From NCBI GenBank assembly GCA_028023455.1, contig JAQFVV010006246.1, positions 3,153,501-3,217,500 on the forward strand: a stretch of 64,000 nucleotides of DNA, written 5' to 3'. How positions within the stretch are numbered: the first letter of the stretch is position 1; each line of letters starts with the position of its first letter. A model generated the notes under the pieces. That model was not told where the DNA came from and did not search any database. It saw only the letters and a program-made list of their open reading frames with translations. This document shows positions 33,958 to 45,670 of this stretch, in pieces. This DNA comes from Epiperipatus broadwayi. Its lineage: Eukaryota > Onychophora > Udeonychophora > Euonychophora > Peripatidae. The translations under genes were made by a program, and so were the position numbers.

Positions 33958-35520
33958 ATGTCCAAATTAAATATTATGATGAACAACCTTCTTAAACTAT
34001 CAAATTATATCACAGCATCAATTGAATCTGAAAATAACAAAATGAACTCAATAAATAATAATAAATCTTTAGGAAACAGAAATGAAAGTGATAAAAAGAA
34101 TTTTACAAATGCATTACAAAGTAGTGATTTGGGGGCTCAAATAAAAATAGTGGACTTGCAAATTCTCGAAAGTGACATTTTCAACTTGCCGAGTGATAAT
34201 ATTAATAATATATTACCTAATACTGGATATACTTTGAATTATACCTCAATTGAACCACAGCTGTATCAACAATATTCAAATAACCTTAATTTAATGCCCC
34301 CCCCCCTCACCATTTTGCTAAAGTCTTTAAAAAAATTCTACAGTGTGAAAACATTAATAATGACTGTAACAAATGCTGAATGTAACTTTTTAAAATTACC
34401 ATTAGAAGAATTTTATGCTATGTTAACAGAAGAAAACTTATAGAGCATGATTTTCAAAATATTGCTGCACCATATGCGTGTGGAATTTCATAATTGTAGC
34501 CAAAATAATTTTTTTTTAAAAAATGTTTTGTGCTTAAATAATAAAATTCTGTGCTTCATTGATATGAATAGACTTATGATGCTCAATTTGACAAATTAAA
34601 AACTGGTACATTGACTTTAATGATTCCAAATTCTGCTTAACAGATTATGAACAGTTTCAAACTTCAAATATTTATTGAAGAAAAGGGCATGTGTACCAGT
34701 TTCAACAAATACTGCTAGCTTCAACATTAGAACAGTTTCAAACTTCAAATATTTATTGAAGAAAAGGGCAGGTGTACCAGTTTCAACAAATACTGCTAGC
34801 TTCAACATTACTTTAAAGAAAGAAGTTTTACCCAACATTATTCCAACACTGACTCCATTGATAATAACCTTTAGAGGGATAGCAGCTCAATGTTTCTTCT
34901 GCAAAGACTGAACTCATATAGTTAAAGATTGCCCTTCTAGATTATGTCAGCAGTGTAAAATGAAAGTGTCCAAAAACCATTAAGTGCCCCAAAGTATCAT
35001 CACAAGTCTAAAATTAATCAAATTCCAATCCCTATTCAGAAATTCTGCATTTCTATACTGAACCAGATCCAAGTAATCCATGTCCAGTGATACTAACACA
35101 GAGTTTAAAATGATGCAAGCCTCTATTCTACAGAACGACACCACCATCTCTGATGAATTTACTCGAGTTAAATCAACTAAAAAAAGGAAATCTGAATAGT
35201 TGTATGAACCAACTCTTTATGCTAAAACACTCCTGTAATTAAGTATGGGAAAATCAAAGCTCAAACATCATCCGCTTCCACTGCTCTAAAAAAGCTAAAA
35301 ACATTCTCTGTAATAGAACCTCAATTAAGACCAAATATATCTTTGCAACAACATTGGACTAGGCAAGTACCAGAACAAGTGACATCTTCTTCTTTGCATA
35401 AAAAGGTTTTGATGAAGTGGACACTAGGAAGCATGCATCCATGTTAAGGAAAGTTTTAAGTAATCCTAAACTGGTTGCAAGCATGCAAAAAAATTTATAT
35501 ATGATCTGTGACTCACCCCA
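33958..35520 (+). pseudogene. LINE ORF1 with gag-like zinc knuckles
   Basis: The first frame (161 codons, 33958-34443) is Asn/Ser/Leu-rich with no named domain. The next (34675-34911) ends in IITFRGIAAQCFFCKD, then a stop, then THIVKDCPSRLCQQCKMK: a CX2CX4HX4C knuckle with the stop inside it and a second knuckle start. Later EFTRVKSTKKRKS is a basic stretch common near the end of such ORF1s. An 81-bp in-frame tandem duplication (34650-34811) repeats 27 residues just before the knuckles. ORF1 proteins bind element RNA. Confidence 0.68.
34650..34811 (+). repeat. 81-bp tandem duplication, in frame, within LINE ORF1
   Basis: Copies 34650-34730 and 34731-34811 are nearly identical (GGGCATGTGTACC versus GGGCAGGTGTACC). 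81 bp is exactly 27 codons, so the frame is kept. Confidence 0.92.
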
Positions 35521-35814
35521 AGATAATAATCTTTACTGCATAGAAAATTTGTACTAATTTTTTCTGTTCAAATTATTATGTTTGCTGTTGTATTTTCTTT
35601 TAATATCCATTTATCTAATCTACAAATTCAACTTCTTTAGATCCATATACAATGACCTCAATTCAAAGGTCTAAATTTTTTTATTACTTTATCTCATTGT
35701 GACTCTGTCTCTGTTATTAGTTGTCATGGTCGTAATGTTTAAATTGGGTAGCTATTTTAGATTGACTGCAATTTGTCTGATTTACAAGATAATTGTTATT
35801 TTGCTGCTCAAGTT

Positions 35815-36300
35815 ATGTAATTATGTTTCTCAATATCACTGGTGTTAATGTAAGGGGTTTGAACTTACCCAAACAGATGATTACAATGAGTAACTGGATT
35901 TCTCAATTTATATCCCATTTTACATTTTTCTGTGAAACCAAATTTTCAACACATTCTAATTTTGATATAGTCAGATACTTTGAAAAATATAGCTATTCTT
36001 AATTCTCTACTTCTAATACTTCAGTTGCTGGCATAGTCATCTTGATACATCATAGAGCACTTTTTGAGTCTTTTAAAAATCCATTATCTTCATCAAAACA
36101 TGATTACCATTACCTTTTATCATAGTGCCTTTATAGTTAACATGATTTATTTATACCTATATAACAAAGCTATGATGATTCATCAACTTATCTGTCAGAT
36201 TAATCTTACTCTTTTATCAAACCCCTTTTCTACACTTTTTTTTGGGAACTTTTATATGCGCGATGCTGCCTTTTTTGGAAGTATCTTCACTGGATAAATT
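35815..36300 (+). pseudogene. LINE APE endonuclease fragment
   Basis: It reads MFLNITGVNVRGLNLPKQM, then WISQFISHFTFFCETKFST: the N-rich first strand and the catalytic Glu of the ETK motif of APE-type nucleases. A stop follows SYS at about 36000, after which AGIVILIHHRALF continues the domain in another frame. Confidence 0.75.
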
Positions 36301-37439
36301 ATAAACTGATGAATGGTGGTGTTTTTCTCTGTAATGCTTTTTCCTTCTATACTTTAATAAATATTTTATTTCACCATTTCTTTGTAATTAATAATACGCT
36401 GATGCACTGTGGTGAAACTTTTCTATGTAACAATTTATGTAGGCTTAGTACTTTTAGAGTTTTTGTTACTCTATAATCATAGCCACTTTAGATTATCAAC
36501 ATCATTATATGCAAATGTATGCAAAACTATTTTTTATATTATCCATTTTCTGGAAATGGCAAAACAATTGTCTTTTCTATTTATTGAGTTGATGTCACTA
36601 GTAATAAAACAAGCTTCTTTGATTTTTTTTCTATCTCTCATAAATCTCTTATTCTATTCACCACATCTTCACTTTAGAGTTAATTTTTTTTTACAAAGAG
36701 TTTATTTCTCAGACTACCTAGCACTCAACATTTAGACTGATATTAATTTTTTACACTCAATATACTTTCCATTATGATGATACTTTAAGAGTCTTACTCA
36801 AGGCTTCATCACCAGAGGCAATAGTTCATAGATTTTCATTAGGAAGCTAAACATTCTTTCTCTTCAACCTCTTGAAACTTGGTTCTCAATTTTTTATATC
36901 ATCCATTCAATTAAGCATTACACTAGTAGAATCAAATCACATACAGCCTTAATGAAACAACAGGAGGCTATTAACATTGAAATTAAAGACCACTTCAAGT
37001 GGTTCTGCTTTTATATCATCCATTATGGCTCTTAAGCAGCAATAAAAACATGCACAATCTGTTTTAGCTGAATTCTAATCTATCAAAAAACCAAAAATCT
37101 ATCTGGCTCAACTCCATAACTGGTTAAAAGACTACTTTCTTATAAAATCAGAAAATCTGTTCTCTTTTCAATAATGATAAATTCCTGCATGGGCTCAATG
37201 CCATACCCCCACTCCTTTTATCATTTTTAAGTCAAAGTTGCATTCCCTCAGCTGTCCTGTACTTCTGACATATGTCTTTGATATCAATCATGCTTGTCAT
37301 GGTATCACAAATTGTAACATCATCATGGAAGCTAAAATCTTTCCCTGATAACAGTTATCTTTGTCTACCTACCATTCCTAAATTTCTTCTTTTACATATT
37401 AGCAATTTTATGCTATCTGTTATCATGAATTTACTTAAT

Positions 37440-37855
37440 TTTTTGTCCAACCAAATTCATGATATTGACGGGAAAATACCCAATGTCATTAGTTCCATTC
37501 CTCAAAGTTAATACATATCCTTTCCCACTAAATAACCTTCATTTTATTTATAAGTCTCCTTTACTTATAAAAATTATTGAATCTATCATAAAGTATAAGA
37601 CTCAATCTATTATACTTCCTTTCATAATACCAGTATGCAAAGAAGGGAGCTCTCACTTTTGATGACATCAGAATGTGTAGGATTGTAATTGATTATGTTA
37701 GAACTTCAAAGAAAATTGGCCCAATTTCATTTACCTTTGATTCTATATCCATTGCCTCTCTCATTGAATTGTTACAGCCTCATAACATACCTATTTCTAT
37801 TTTCTACATACTAGCTAGCCTAATAGAGAAATTTTTTATTACTCAGTGGCAGTGA
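37440..37855 (+). pseudogene. LINE reverse transcriptase N-terminal part
   Basis: Degraded frames with LIKIIESIIKYKTQSIILPF (fingers segment), CRIVIDYVRTSKKIGPISFT, and FDSISIASLIELLQPHNIPI, aligning in pattern with LINE RT regions leading to the first catalytic Asp (usual LDAxKAFD becomes FTFDSIS). The YADD box is missing because the element ends at about 37857. Confidence 0.55.
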
Positions 37856-38229
37856 AGCTATTGTTTCTCTTGCATTAGGGACTGGGTATGCACTTTTACC
37901 GATCACCTTGTTTACCAATACCTTATAATTGTTGCACAAACAAATTTGCCCATTGGGTTTAGATATAATTACCAAGGATGTAGCCCAATCAGAATTTTGT
38001 GTAGGTTATGACAAACTTTTCTTAACTAAGTCATTAATTTTCTTTTTGACTTGATCTTTTTGCATATATGGAAATTTTCTGTGATTTTCATATTATAGGT
38101 AGTGTGTCAATACATAACTCTATCAATACAGGAGTTGTTTTAATAACACCAGGTTCCCCAATAAATAAGCTAGGAAATTTAATTCACATTTCATTTTGAC
38201 CTTTTTCACAAATGTGAGTTTAATAATTT

Positions 38230-38727
38230 CCTAAAGCATTGATGCCTGATTAGGGGATCTACTGGAGCATAAACTATGTATAAAGGTAACTACCCCTTTT
38301 CTCTTCATTCTACTAATGGGGCTAATTTTGAACACATTGCTGTCTACGTCTAATTCTTTAAGGTCAGTTTTTTCTAGTTTATGGATTTTATTACTCATAG
38401 AGGTTACAGTAGCCAAATCACTGACTGATATTAGTGATACACCACTATCACTATCTACCTACATAGATATTGACTGATCATACAGCTTTAGTTTTAGCAT
38501 AATTTTGTCATCATCGGTAGAGTTTTTTTTATGTCGATAGACCAACTTGCCTGACCCTGATATGAACATTTATAACTATAACTTTCCATGTTGGGATAAT
38601 TACATTTTTCTTTACATGTTTTTTTCCATGGGCCCTCTTTTTTTACAATTATTGTGGCATTCTCATTTATAAAAACAATTGCTGGCTTTGTGGCCCTAAA
38701 GATTTTTGCTGTTAGCATTAGTTTCAT
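38230..38727 (-). pseudogene. Gypsy nucleocapsid-protease fragment
   Basis: KTCKEKCNYPNMESYSYKC keeps cysteines of a zinc knuckle but not its spacing. The retropepsin motif reads VDSDSGVSLISV: the catalytic Asp survives but the Gly of D(S/T)G is Asp, so the enzyme would be inactive. A following frame runs to 38231 without a recognisable flap. Confidence 0.7.
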
Positions 38728-38859
38728 TATTTTTCATCCATTCTTTCTTTATGGTTTTACACTCATCTGATTGCAATTTTCTACAACTCTTGAGCTCAGT
38801 GAATTTTCAAGATTGCTCAAGCATGAGTTCATAAAGCTATCCCATGTTTTATAGCCTCT

Positions 38860-39335
38860 ATATAATCTAAATCGCTAACAGCCAATAATTGTTGTTGCAA
38901 ATTATCATTACACATACCACTAAGCAATTGTTCTAGCAGGACTTTATCTAGGAAAGATCCATAGATGCAATTTTTTGCTAGATTATGAAGAACACCATCA
39001 TAATCTTTTATACTTTCATCCCAACTGGTTCCAGGCTTGGAATTGCAGTCTTGTCCTATACCTCAAGGGTTGGGAATTAAAATGGTTTGAAAAACATTCT
39101 TTAACCTGATCATATGTACAATCTTTAGGAGTTAGAGGTTCGGTGAGCCTGTTGGCTATCTCAATAACATCTTTCCCAGCAAAGCAAAACAATGAAGCAA
39201 TATTATACTTATCATCTATTTTTCTATATGTGAATATACAGGGACCAACTACTTGCCTCACTGATGGCAAATTCACCGATTGCTATTTGCATTGCCTAGT
39301 CTTTTATTTAAATTTAACTGTTCTTTTAATTAATG
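38860..39335 (-). pseudogene. Gypsy gag fragment
   Basis: A start-like MQIAIGEFAI at about 39290 is followed, after a frameshift, by the open frame 39276-39016 with LFCFAGKDVIEIANRLTEPL and YDQVKECFSNHF, then FQAWNQ. Beyond it are IKDYDGVLHNLAKNCIYG and LLEQLLSGMCNDNLQQQLL in shifted frames. GKDAYE-x-x-x-L, LA-x-x-C and LRDQ-like motifs are the classical Gypsy capsid signature. Confidence 0.85.
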
Positions 39336-39429
39336 AACCGAATTAAGACTGTGACTGTGCCAATTGCTATCTAGCTGGTCTAAGAGTGCACCTCTCATGT
39401 GTACAAATAACTACTCACAGTTAATATTT

Positions 39430-39780
39430 AGATAATTTACTGTATGATCTCTAATAGCATTTTAACTATTTACATATATACAATCATTAAACATAAGAAG
39501 GCCCGAAGACATACATAATTAATAATTTAGATCAATACAATCTGTAAGAGTCCTAGTTGATTGTTCTCACATTTGGAGGCCAGTCCTCTGCTCTTGAAGT
39601 CACTATGCCATGGGAGACAATCTGCTCCGCTATATATATGTATATATATCCATGTGCACAGGTGAAGCTCCAAGAATTAAGTGACTTCTTGTTCATCAAA
39701 GTAGTACTGATGCATTCATTGTTTTAATCCCTGCAATTGATTGGTTTGTAATCTGTCCATCCACTCTTCAGGTGATTCTT
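39430..39780 (-). other. Candidate 5' LTR or leader of the truncated Gypsy
   Basis: Less AT-rich sequence immediately 5' of gag (GGAGGCCAGTCCTCTGCTC, CCATGGGAGACAATCTGC) and an (AT)n box. The position fits an LTR/leader, but no matching copy, TG...CA ends or primer site could be fixed. Confidence 0.3.
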
Positions 39781-41339
39781 CATTTTAAACCCCATACAAG
39801 AATTTACATTATCTTTCTGACTTTAATGAGTTATATTTATAGTTTGTCATTTATCTTACAAAGGAAATCTAACTCAAATTCCGTTAATTGTTTTATTTCA
39901 TTGCTCTTATTAATTAGATTATTATTTATTTTAGCAAATAATCTTAAAGTTATAAATCTTTTTAAAAGAATGTCTTTTAAAATTCTTTAATTTATTACTT
40001 ATTACTTTTTCTCTCTATAAGTTTATACCTATATATGTATGTACATTTAAACATATGCATACATATCACTGAAGTAGACATATTATTTATTAGCAATATA
40101 TTTGATTATAGAATCTTATTCTTAGTTTTTCCATTGGTTGAGAGTTTATCAATTGAATTAATTGTTATGATTTCCTCCTCCTTTTTTTTTAAAGAAAATA
40201 GCATTTGAACTATTATTACCTTTCCACAAAGAATTTGAAGTATGTATTAGCTTTTTCCATAGATATTTTTATAAATTTAAAATAGTTAAGGTAATTTGTA
40301 AATAAAGTGCTTTTGAAAGTATTTATTTAATTAGTAAGTCTTGTTTGTTGATATTATCCATCTTGGAAAAGATTTTATATTAAAAATTTATTAAATATAA
40401 GCATATTCTGAGGAATCAAATTGCAATCAACTTCATATTGTAATTATACCATTGTAAGTTTGTAAAAGTAATTTTATTAATTTGAATGCCAAATATATAA
40501 AAATACTTTTTTCTTATCAATAACTTGCTATTTATTCATCTTCATCTTTAGTTCTATCAATAATTATAAGCTGGAGTAAGCAGCAAGTGCTAAATATGCT
40601 TATTAAATCCTTAACCAATGTTCTTTAATCTATATCCCAGTCTTTTTTTCTGGATTGAGGCCTTTATCAATCAATATTTTAAATCAGGATTGGAAATATC
40701 TGCATTTCTTTAATTAATTCTGGCTGAAGGATAGAGGTGACAAAACACTGAGGCCATCGAAATATATAGAGATATCGAATTTCAGTTAGGGCTACATAAT
40801 TATACAAGCAAGTTGATTTACATTCAAAACATTAAGAGGTTTTTAAATCAAAAGATATTAGGTTGATAGTTTTAAAAAAAGAGCAAAATATAAACTGCTG
40901 GATGAAAAGAACCCTGTCCAAAAAAATCCACATTTTATAACTTCTCACCAATCATAACATTAAAATAAAAACTAGTCTGTATATATTGATAGGGTAAAAT
41001 AGAATAGAAATGTAATAAGTATAACATTTATTATCTAGTGATTTCTTTTGTAATAAATAGTTGAGGTAGAGATAATAGTTAAAAAGCATTGAATAAGTTA
41101 CGGTCATGTAATGTTGTTTATCTTAAAATAATTCTATTATATATAGTAAAATCATATGCATATATGCTTACAGAATGTGTACAAATTGTCTGGAAATTAT
41201 ACAAAGATAGAATTTTACTTGGAGTAAAATATTGGATTATTTTCATTATTTAGTTGAATTATTAAATGTTTTTAAAAAAATTCAAATTATTTATATTATT
41301 CTAAACATATTCCACTGTTAGTAATGTGCAGTATTCAAG

Positions 41340-41510
41340 GTCAAGGTATAAACACATAATGTATAATGAATATGTAAATAATAATAATTGTATAAATATA
41401 ACGAATATGTAAAACAATAATAATAATTGTATAAACGTAGAATAAAAGTAATAACCGTAATGTATAATAAATATGTAAAATAACTGTATAGTAATTAAGA
41501 AAAACGATTG
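41340..41510. repeat. Degenerate short tandem repeat
   Basis: Three imperfect copies, about 50-60 bp apart, of a unit built from AATGTATAATGAATATGTAA and AATAATAATTGTATAAA. Confidence 0.55.
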
Positions 41511-41539
41511 TGTAAAATTGCAATGTTATTAAATCATAG

Positions 41540-41960
41540 AAAGTTGTATAATAATAGAAAGCCCAGCTGACCTTATAGGGTCAGAAAACTATGTAAAATA
41601 CCATATATGGTAAGAAACATAAAAATACTGTGTGTATGTGAAAACGTAAGTGAAAACACCATATATGGTTAGGAATGTAAAAGACTCCAGAAGTCTTGAG
41701 GGGTATATAAATCCCAATAACCTGATCTAATTGTTCTGAGTATGTTCTGAGTTTTAATTATAGTCAGAGACTCCTGCCTCTGTAAGTCCAAAAGCAGGAC
41801 TAGGGTATTTATATGCAGGTCACCACGACCTTTTATAATTTTATTTTGCCTTATAATAAGCTAGGTATATAGTTAAAATTATCCTTATTAAACTATAATC
41901 TTACCATCTCAATTCTGCCTTTGTCCATGTATTTACTTGCTGGTCATAAGACACAGCATA
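41540..41960 (+). other. Unclassified LTR-like block
   Basis: It includes ACCATATATGGT palindromes at two sites (about 41600 and 41659), a TATA-like GGGGTATATAAATCCC near 41700, and a pyrimidine/purine-mixed stretch less AT-rich than the surroundings. It looks like a promoter-bearing repeat such as an LTR, but no paired copy or terminal duplication is visible. Confidence 0.3.
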
Positions 41961-42061
41961 ATGATATACAATTTTATGTAAAATAATGCTTTGAGTGATA
42001 TTACTTTGCTTTGTTTTTTAGTTGTAGTCTAATAACAATAGAAGAAGAGATAATGCCATAC

Positions 42062-42123
42062 ATAAGATTACTTTCCATACAAATGTATGTAATATTACCC
42101 ATACAAATGTATGTAATATTACT
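42062..42123. repeat. 24-bp tandem duplication
   Basis: CCATACAAATGTATGTAATATTA appears twice in tandem; each unit contains the palindrome ATACATTTGTAT on its complement. Confidence 0.8.
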
Positions 42124-42356
42124 AACACTTGAATGTATCTAAACAACTATAGATAAAATTTGACTTTGTCTATAAACATTTAATAATTCAGTTAGATGTT
42201 GAAAATAATTCAATATCTAACTATAAATTAAAAATATATTAAATAGTTTTTAATTAAAATAAGTGAACAACAAATAAATAACGTAAATATACAAGCATTT
42301 GTGAATAAATGTTTAATATACTGTAACAAAGTGTGTATATATACACATTGCTTAAG

Positions 42357-43365
42357 TGTGTGTATATATACGAGTTATATGATTTATTTTTAAAATAAAA
42401 TAGAAAATTTTCTTGAAGAAGAAAAAATAAAAAATAAAAGTACTAATATTGGGGAATAGGTTAAAATTATTAATTATAACTTGTTTCTTTTTTTTTTTTG
42501 TGTATTTTATTTTTATATAATTTTTTCAAAAGTACTTTTGATTAAAAGCACTTCTTAATTAAAATTTTAAATAAATTGAAACAATTTGTACAAGCTTAAT
42601 CAGGTTCTGGAGATTAGATTCCAGATTGATTAAATAAACAATATAGAACTAATTCAGTGTAATTAAAATGAAAAAATAAGAGAAAAGAAAAATATACTAA
42701 TTAAAAAAATAAATATCAAATGAATTGATATAGTGTTGGTGAAAACTCTAGCAGAGATGGAGTCAGAGAATATAAAACCTGAAATCGATTATTATTCAGA
42801 TTGTTCAAGGAGATTATCCAGAGAATTTCATAGAAGTCAGTGTGTGTATATATACAATTTGTTTTTAAAATAAAATAAAAAAAATTACAATTATATGTCA
42901 ATATATATAATAGTTTGAAGAAGAAAAAAAAGTTAAAAAAAAAAAAGTACTAGTATTGAGGAATAAATTAAAGTTATTGATTATAACTTAACTTTATTTT
43001 CTTTTTTGTATATTCTATTTTTATATAATTCTGTCAAAAGTACTTTTAATTAAAAGCAATTTTTAATTAAAAGTTTACAATGAATTGAAACAATTTGTAC
43101 ATGATTAATCAGGTTCTGGAGATTAAGATTCCAGACTGATTAGGTAAACAATATAAGACTAATTTCCGTGTAATTAAAATGAAAAAATAAGAAAAACGTA
43201 CTAATTAAAAAAATAAAGATCAAATGAATTGATAGTGTTGGTGAAAACTCGAGCAGGGGTGGGATCAAAGAATATAAAAAGCTGAAATTGACTATTATTC
43301 AGATTGGGATTATTCAATTGATTCAGATTATTCAAGATTATCCATAGAAATTTCATGGAAGTCAG
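42357..43365. repeat. Tandem duplication, two ~500-bp units
   Basis: Unit 1 is 42357-42840 (484 bp) and unit 2 is 42841-43365. Both start TGTGTGTATATATAC, share ATCAGGTTCTGGAGATTA, TTAAAAAAATAAAKATCAAA and GTGTTGGTGAAAACTC, and end GAAGTCAG. Unit 2 carries a short local expansion (GATTATTCAAxxGATTCAGATTATTCAA). No coding motif was recognised in either. A short open frame just downstream (43591-43779) has no known motif. Confidence 0.85.
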
Positions 43366-45343
43366 TTAAAAAAAGAAATTTGACCAGACAGTTAAAGAAG
43401 GTAAACCAGCAGCAGTAAATAAAATGTACAAGCAGCTAAAACAATGAAGTCCAGCATGATGAAAAATCTTTTTATGGTCATGCCAAAAAAGAAATGAATT
43501 GTTAGACTGAAACTGGTGTCCATTCATTTTTCCTCAGCTCATTTTCTGTGTGCCATTAGGCAGATACAGTGATATATTATTCTCTAATGTTTGAACCTGC
43601 CAAGCCGAATCAAGGGAAACTGCCCACACAATAGGACACAGAGCAGAGAAGCTTTACTTGTACTAAAATATACACCTACCATGAAGCTAATTGGATCAAA
43701 AGACAAGAGTGATCACCCATATGAAAAAACCCAGAGACAGCACAAATTCCTAGATAAATATATCCACTGGCATCATTAATAGAACTTTTGAATTCTTAAT
43801 ACCATTACTGAACATTTAAATTTTATCTTAAATAGAATTTTAGATAGCATTCTTAATGTTCTTATTTTGTTTATGTTTTGAATATCCTTTATTATTTATG
43901 TGATATTAATTAATAAATTTGTTGTAAATTATTAGTATCATTTTACATCTCTCTCTCTCAATTTAATTATGTGTAAATAGATAATTTTATTTAAATATTC
44001 TGTAATGCCAATATCATGTTTTTTATAGCTAGTCCTGAGTCAAGCACTTGGAGCATGTTTCCATTATCTTTTGGTGTCTAGTCTAGTTGACTAGATGTTG
44101 CCCTAGGATTTAAACCCATTATAAATTTCCCCATGAGATGTTTCACATTTCATGCAGCCAGAGAAAGTTACCTCGGTCTTGAAAAATGAACATTGGTTTA
44201 ATATATTAAATCTTGGTCACACCGGGTATGATTAATATATAAGTATTAATCATATTTACTCCTCTGATTGAATAATGGGGTCTTAAAAATCATATTAAAA
44301 ATTAATATGATTTAATAAAGTAAAATAATTAGACCTGGAATAATTCATAAAAAATTTTATATTGCTAATCCCGCTACAATATGTATTTTGACTAGAAGTC
44401 AGAAAACATCATACATCAGATAAATGAGCTAGTATTGTTTTAATTTGTAGGATTAATTGAGTAATTATTTCTGACCAGTTAATCATCATCTGAGAAATAA
44501 TATATATATATAAGTTCAGTTATCATATAATAATAATAACAAGATCTTCATTGCAGTTAAAAATAAATACTCATGTGCTACATATTATTATAATAAAGTT
44601 ATTATTTTTTTAGTGATGGACTTTATTTGCAAACTTATTGCAATAATTGGTAATAGATATTAAATTTTGTTTAAAATTTATTGTTGTTTAGTATTACAAA
44701 CATTTTGTTGAGGAAAGTCAATAATACTAGGAATATCATGAAAATGTTTATTAGTTAAGCAAACATTTATTTCCAGGTTTTTTTGTAAATGTTTGTGATT
44801 TTAAATTATTAAATAAATCATAAATTATTTATTGCAATTTTTACCTGGATAACATTTTTATTCCAATTAAACTATGATTTTTGTTCTTAATTAAAATTCA
44901 TTTATAATTTTATTTAGCATCATTACTGTTTTTAAGAATTGCCCAGAGCATTAGTATTATTATAATTTCAGGAATTTCAGTATATACTTTTGTAGATTTA
45001 ATTTAACAATTTTTTTTTTTTCACAAAGAATTAAATTGATGATTCTTATCTTTAAGTTTTGTATTATCATAACTAACATGATCTTTACTTGTTTATCATT
45101 TAGAAAAATATATTTGGAAAAAAATGTTTTCTCATTACTAAGTTTCAAGAAAAAAAAATTTTTTTTTTTAAAAAGAAAATGACCAATGCTTTTTTTTTCA
45201 ATTTACTTTTTTGTTTACCATCCATTCATTCTCTAAGTACTTCTAAGATAATAAAATTTTCATTATAGTTTTATTTTTAGAAATTAAAATAGCCTAAATT
45301 AAAAGTGGAAAGTCTACTTTTTTCTAAAGTTAAGCACCAGAGA
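43366..45343. other. AT-rich intron sequence with two hairpins
   Basis: Nothing coding recognised. Two neighbouring perfect inverted repeats: TATGATTAATA...TATTAATCATA (about 44227-44254) and AAATCATATT...AATATGATTT (about 44287-44313). Confidence 0.5.
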
Positions 45344-45670
45344 AACTAAGATGGGGTCCCCAACCCTATGCCCACGGGCACCATGGCACTCACAGACCAT
45401 TTTACATGTGCCTGCCGCTATCCGAACACAATAAAAAAATTATTTATCTGATACAAATAAATTTAATTTTTAAAATTTCTTATAAATTATTGTATTGTAA
45501 TCAAATGTAAAAATTTTATTTTTGAAATAAATATTTTTTTTACCTTATGTGTATTATTATCAATATCCAACTATAAATTTACATTGAAAAAATAAATGGT
45601 GCCCGCCACCTGGCCAGTATTATAGAATGTGCTCTTAAGCACAAAAAGGTTGGTGACCGCTGAACTAAGA
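45344..45670 (-). mobile_element. Second copy of the hAT MITE, opposite orientation
   Basis: Element 45352-45662 (311 bp), reverse-oriented relative to 26324-26722. Target duplication AACTAAGA on both sides (45344-45351, 45663-45670). The end at 45352 has lost the outermost base(s): TGGGGTCCCCAACC instead of CAGGGGTC-. It lacks the 33-bp internal duplication of the other copy, and its subterminal palindrome is broken (GGGCACCATGGCACTC). Confidence 0.9.

Larger units (their letters stand above)
33958..37860 (+). mobile_element. APE-type LINE, ORF1-EN-N-terminal RT, 3'-truncated
   Basis: A + strand element with ORF1 (33958 to about 35500), APE endonuclease (about 35815-36300) and the start of reverse transcriptase (about 37000-37855). 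The protein style (VNVRGLN, zinc knuckles in ORF1) suits an L1/Tx1- or I/Jockey-like LINE, possibly the same family as the 3' half at 13.2-14.6 kb. It stops abruptly where a minus-strand Gypsy begins. Multiple stops and frameshifts. Confidence 0.72.
37861..39420 (-). mobile_element. Truncated Ty3/Gypsy (gag-PR-RT start)
   Basis: Minus strand. Gag lies at about 39335-38860, a decayed zinc knuckle at 38620-38560, protease near 38450-38230, and the start of RT at 37990-37861 reading DWATSLVIISKPNGQICLC and SAYPVPNARET, the Gypsy motif before the first RT catalytic Asp. Everything 3' of this is missing. The 39430-39780 region upstream may hold its 5' LTR but no second copy is available to prove it. 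Confidence 0.8.

Noticed and set aside
36409-36735. 108-codon + strand frame
   Set aside because: Lies inside the LINE ORF2 area, is in another frame from the recognisable endonuclease and RT pieces, and shows no motif of its own.
36770-36840. Complement contains CTGGTGATGAAGCC and GAAAG, at first glance another hammerhead
   Set aside because: The core should be CTGATGA followed by a stem II hairpin and GAAA at fixed spacing; here the core has an extra base and the downstream strand does not form stem II.
43591-43779. 62-codon + strand frame (MNLPSRIKGN...)
   Set aside because: No homologous family recognised, no splice or promoter context, and it lies in an intron next to a tandem duplication.
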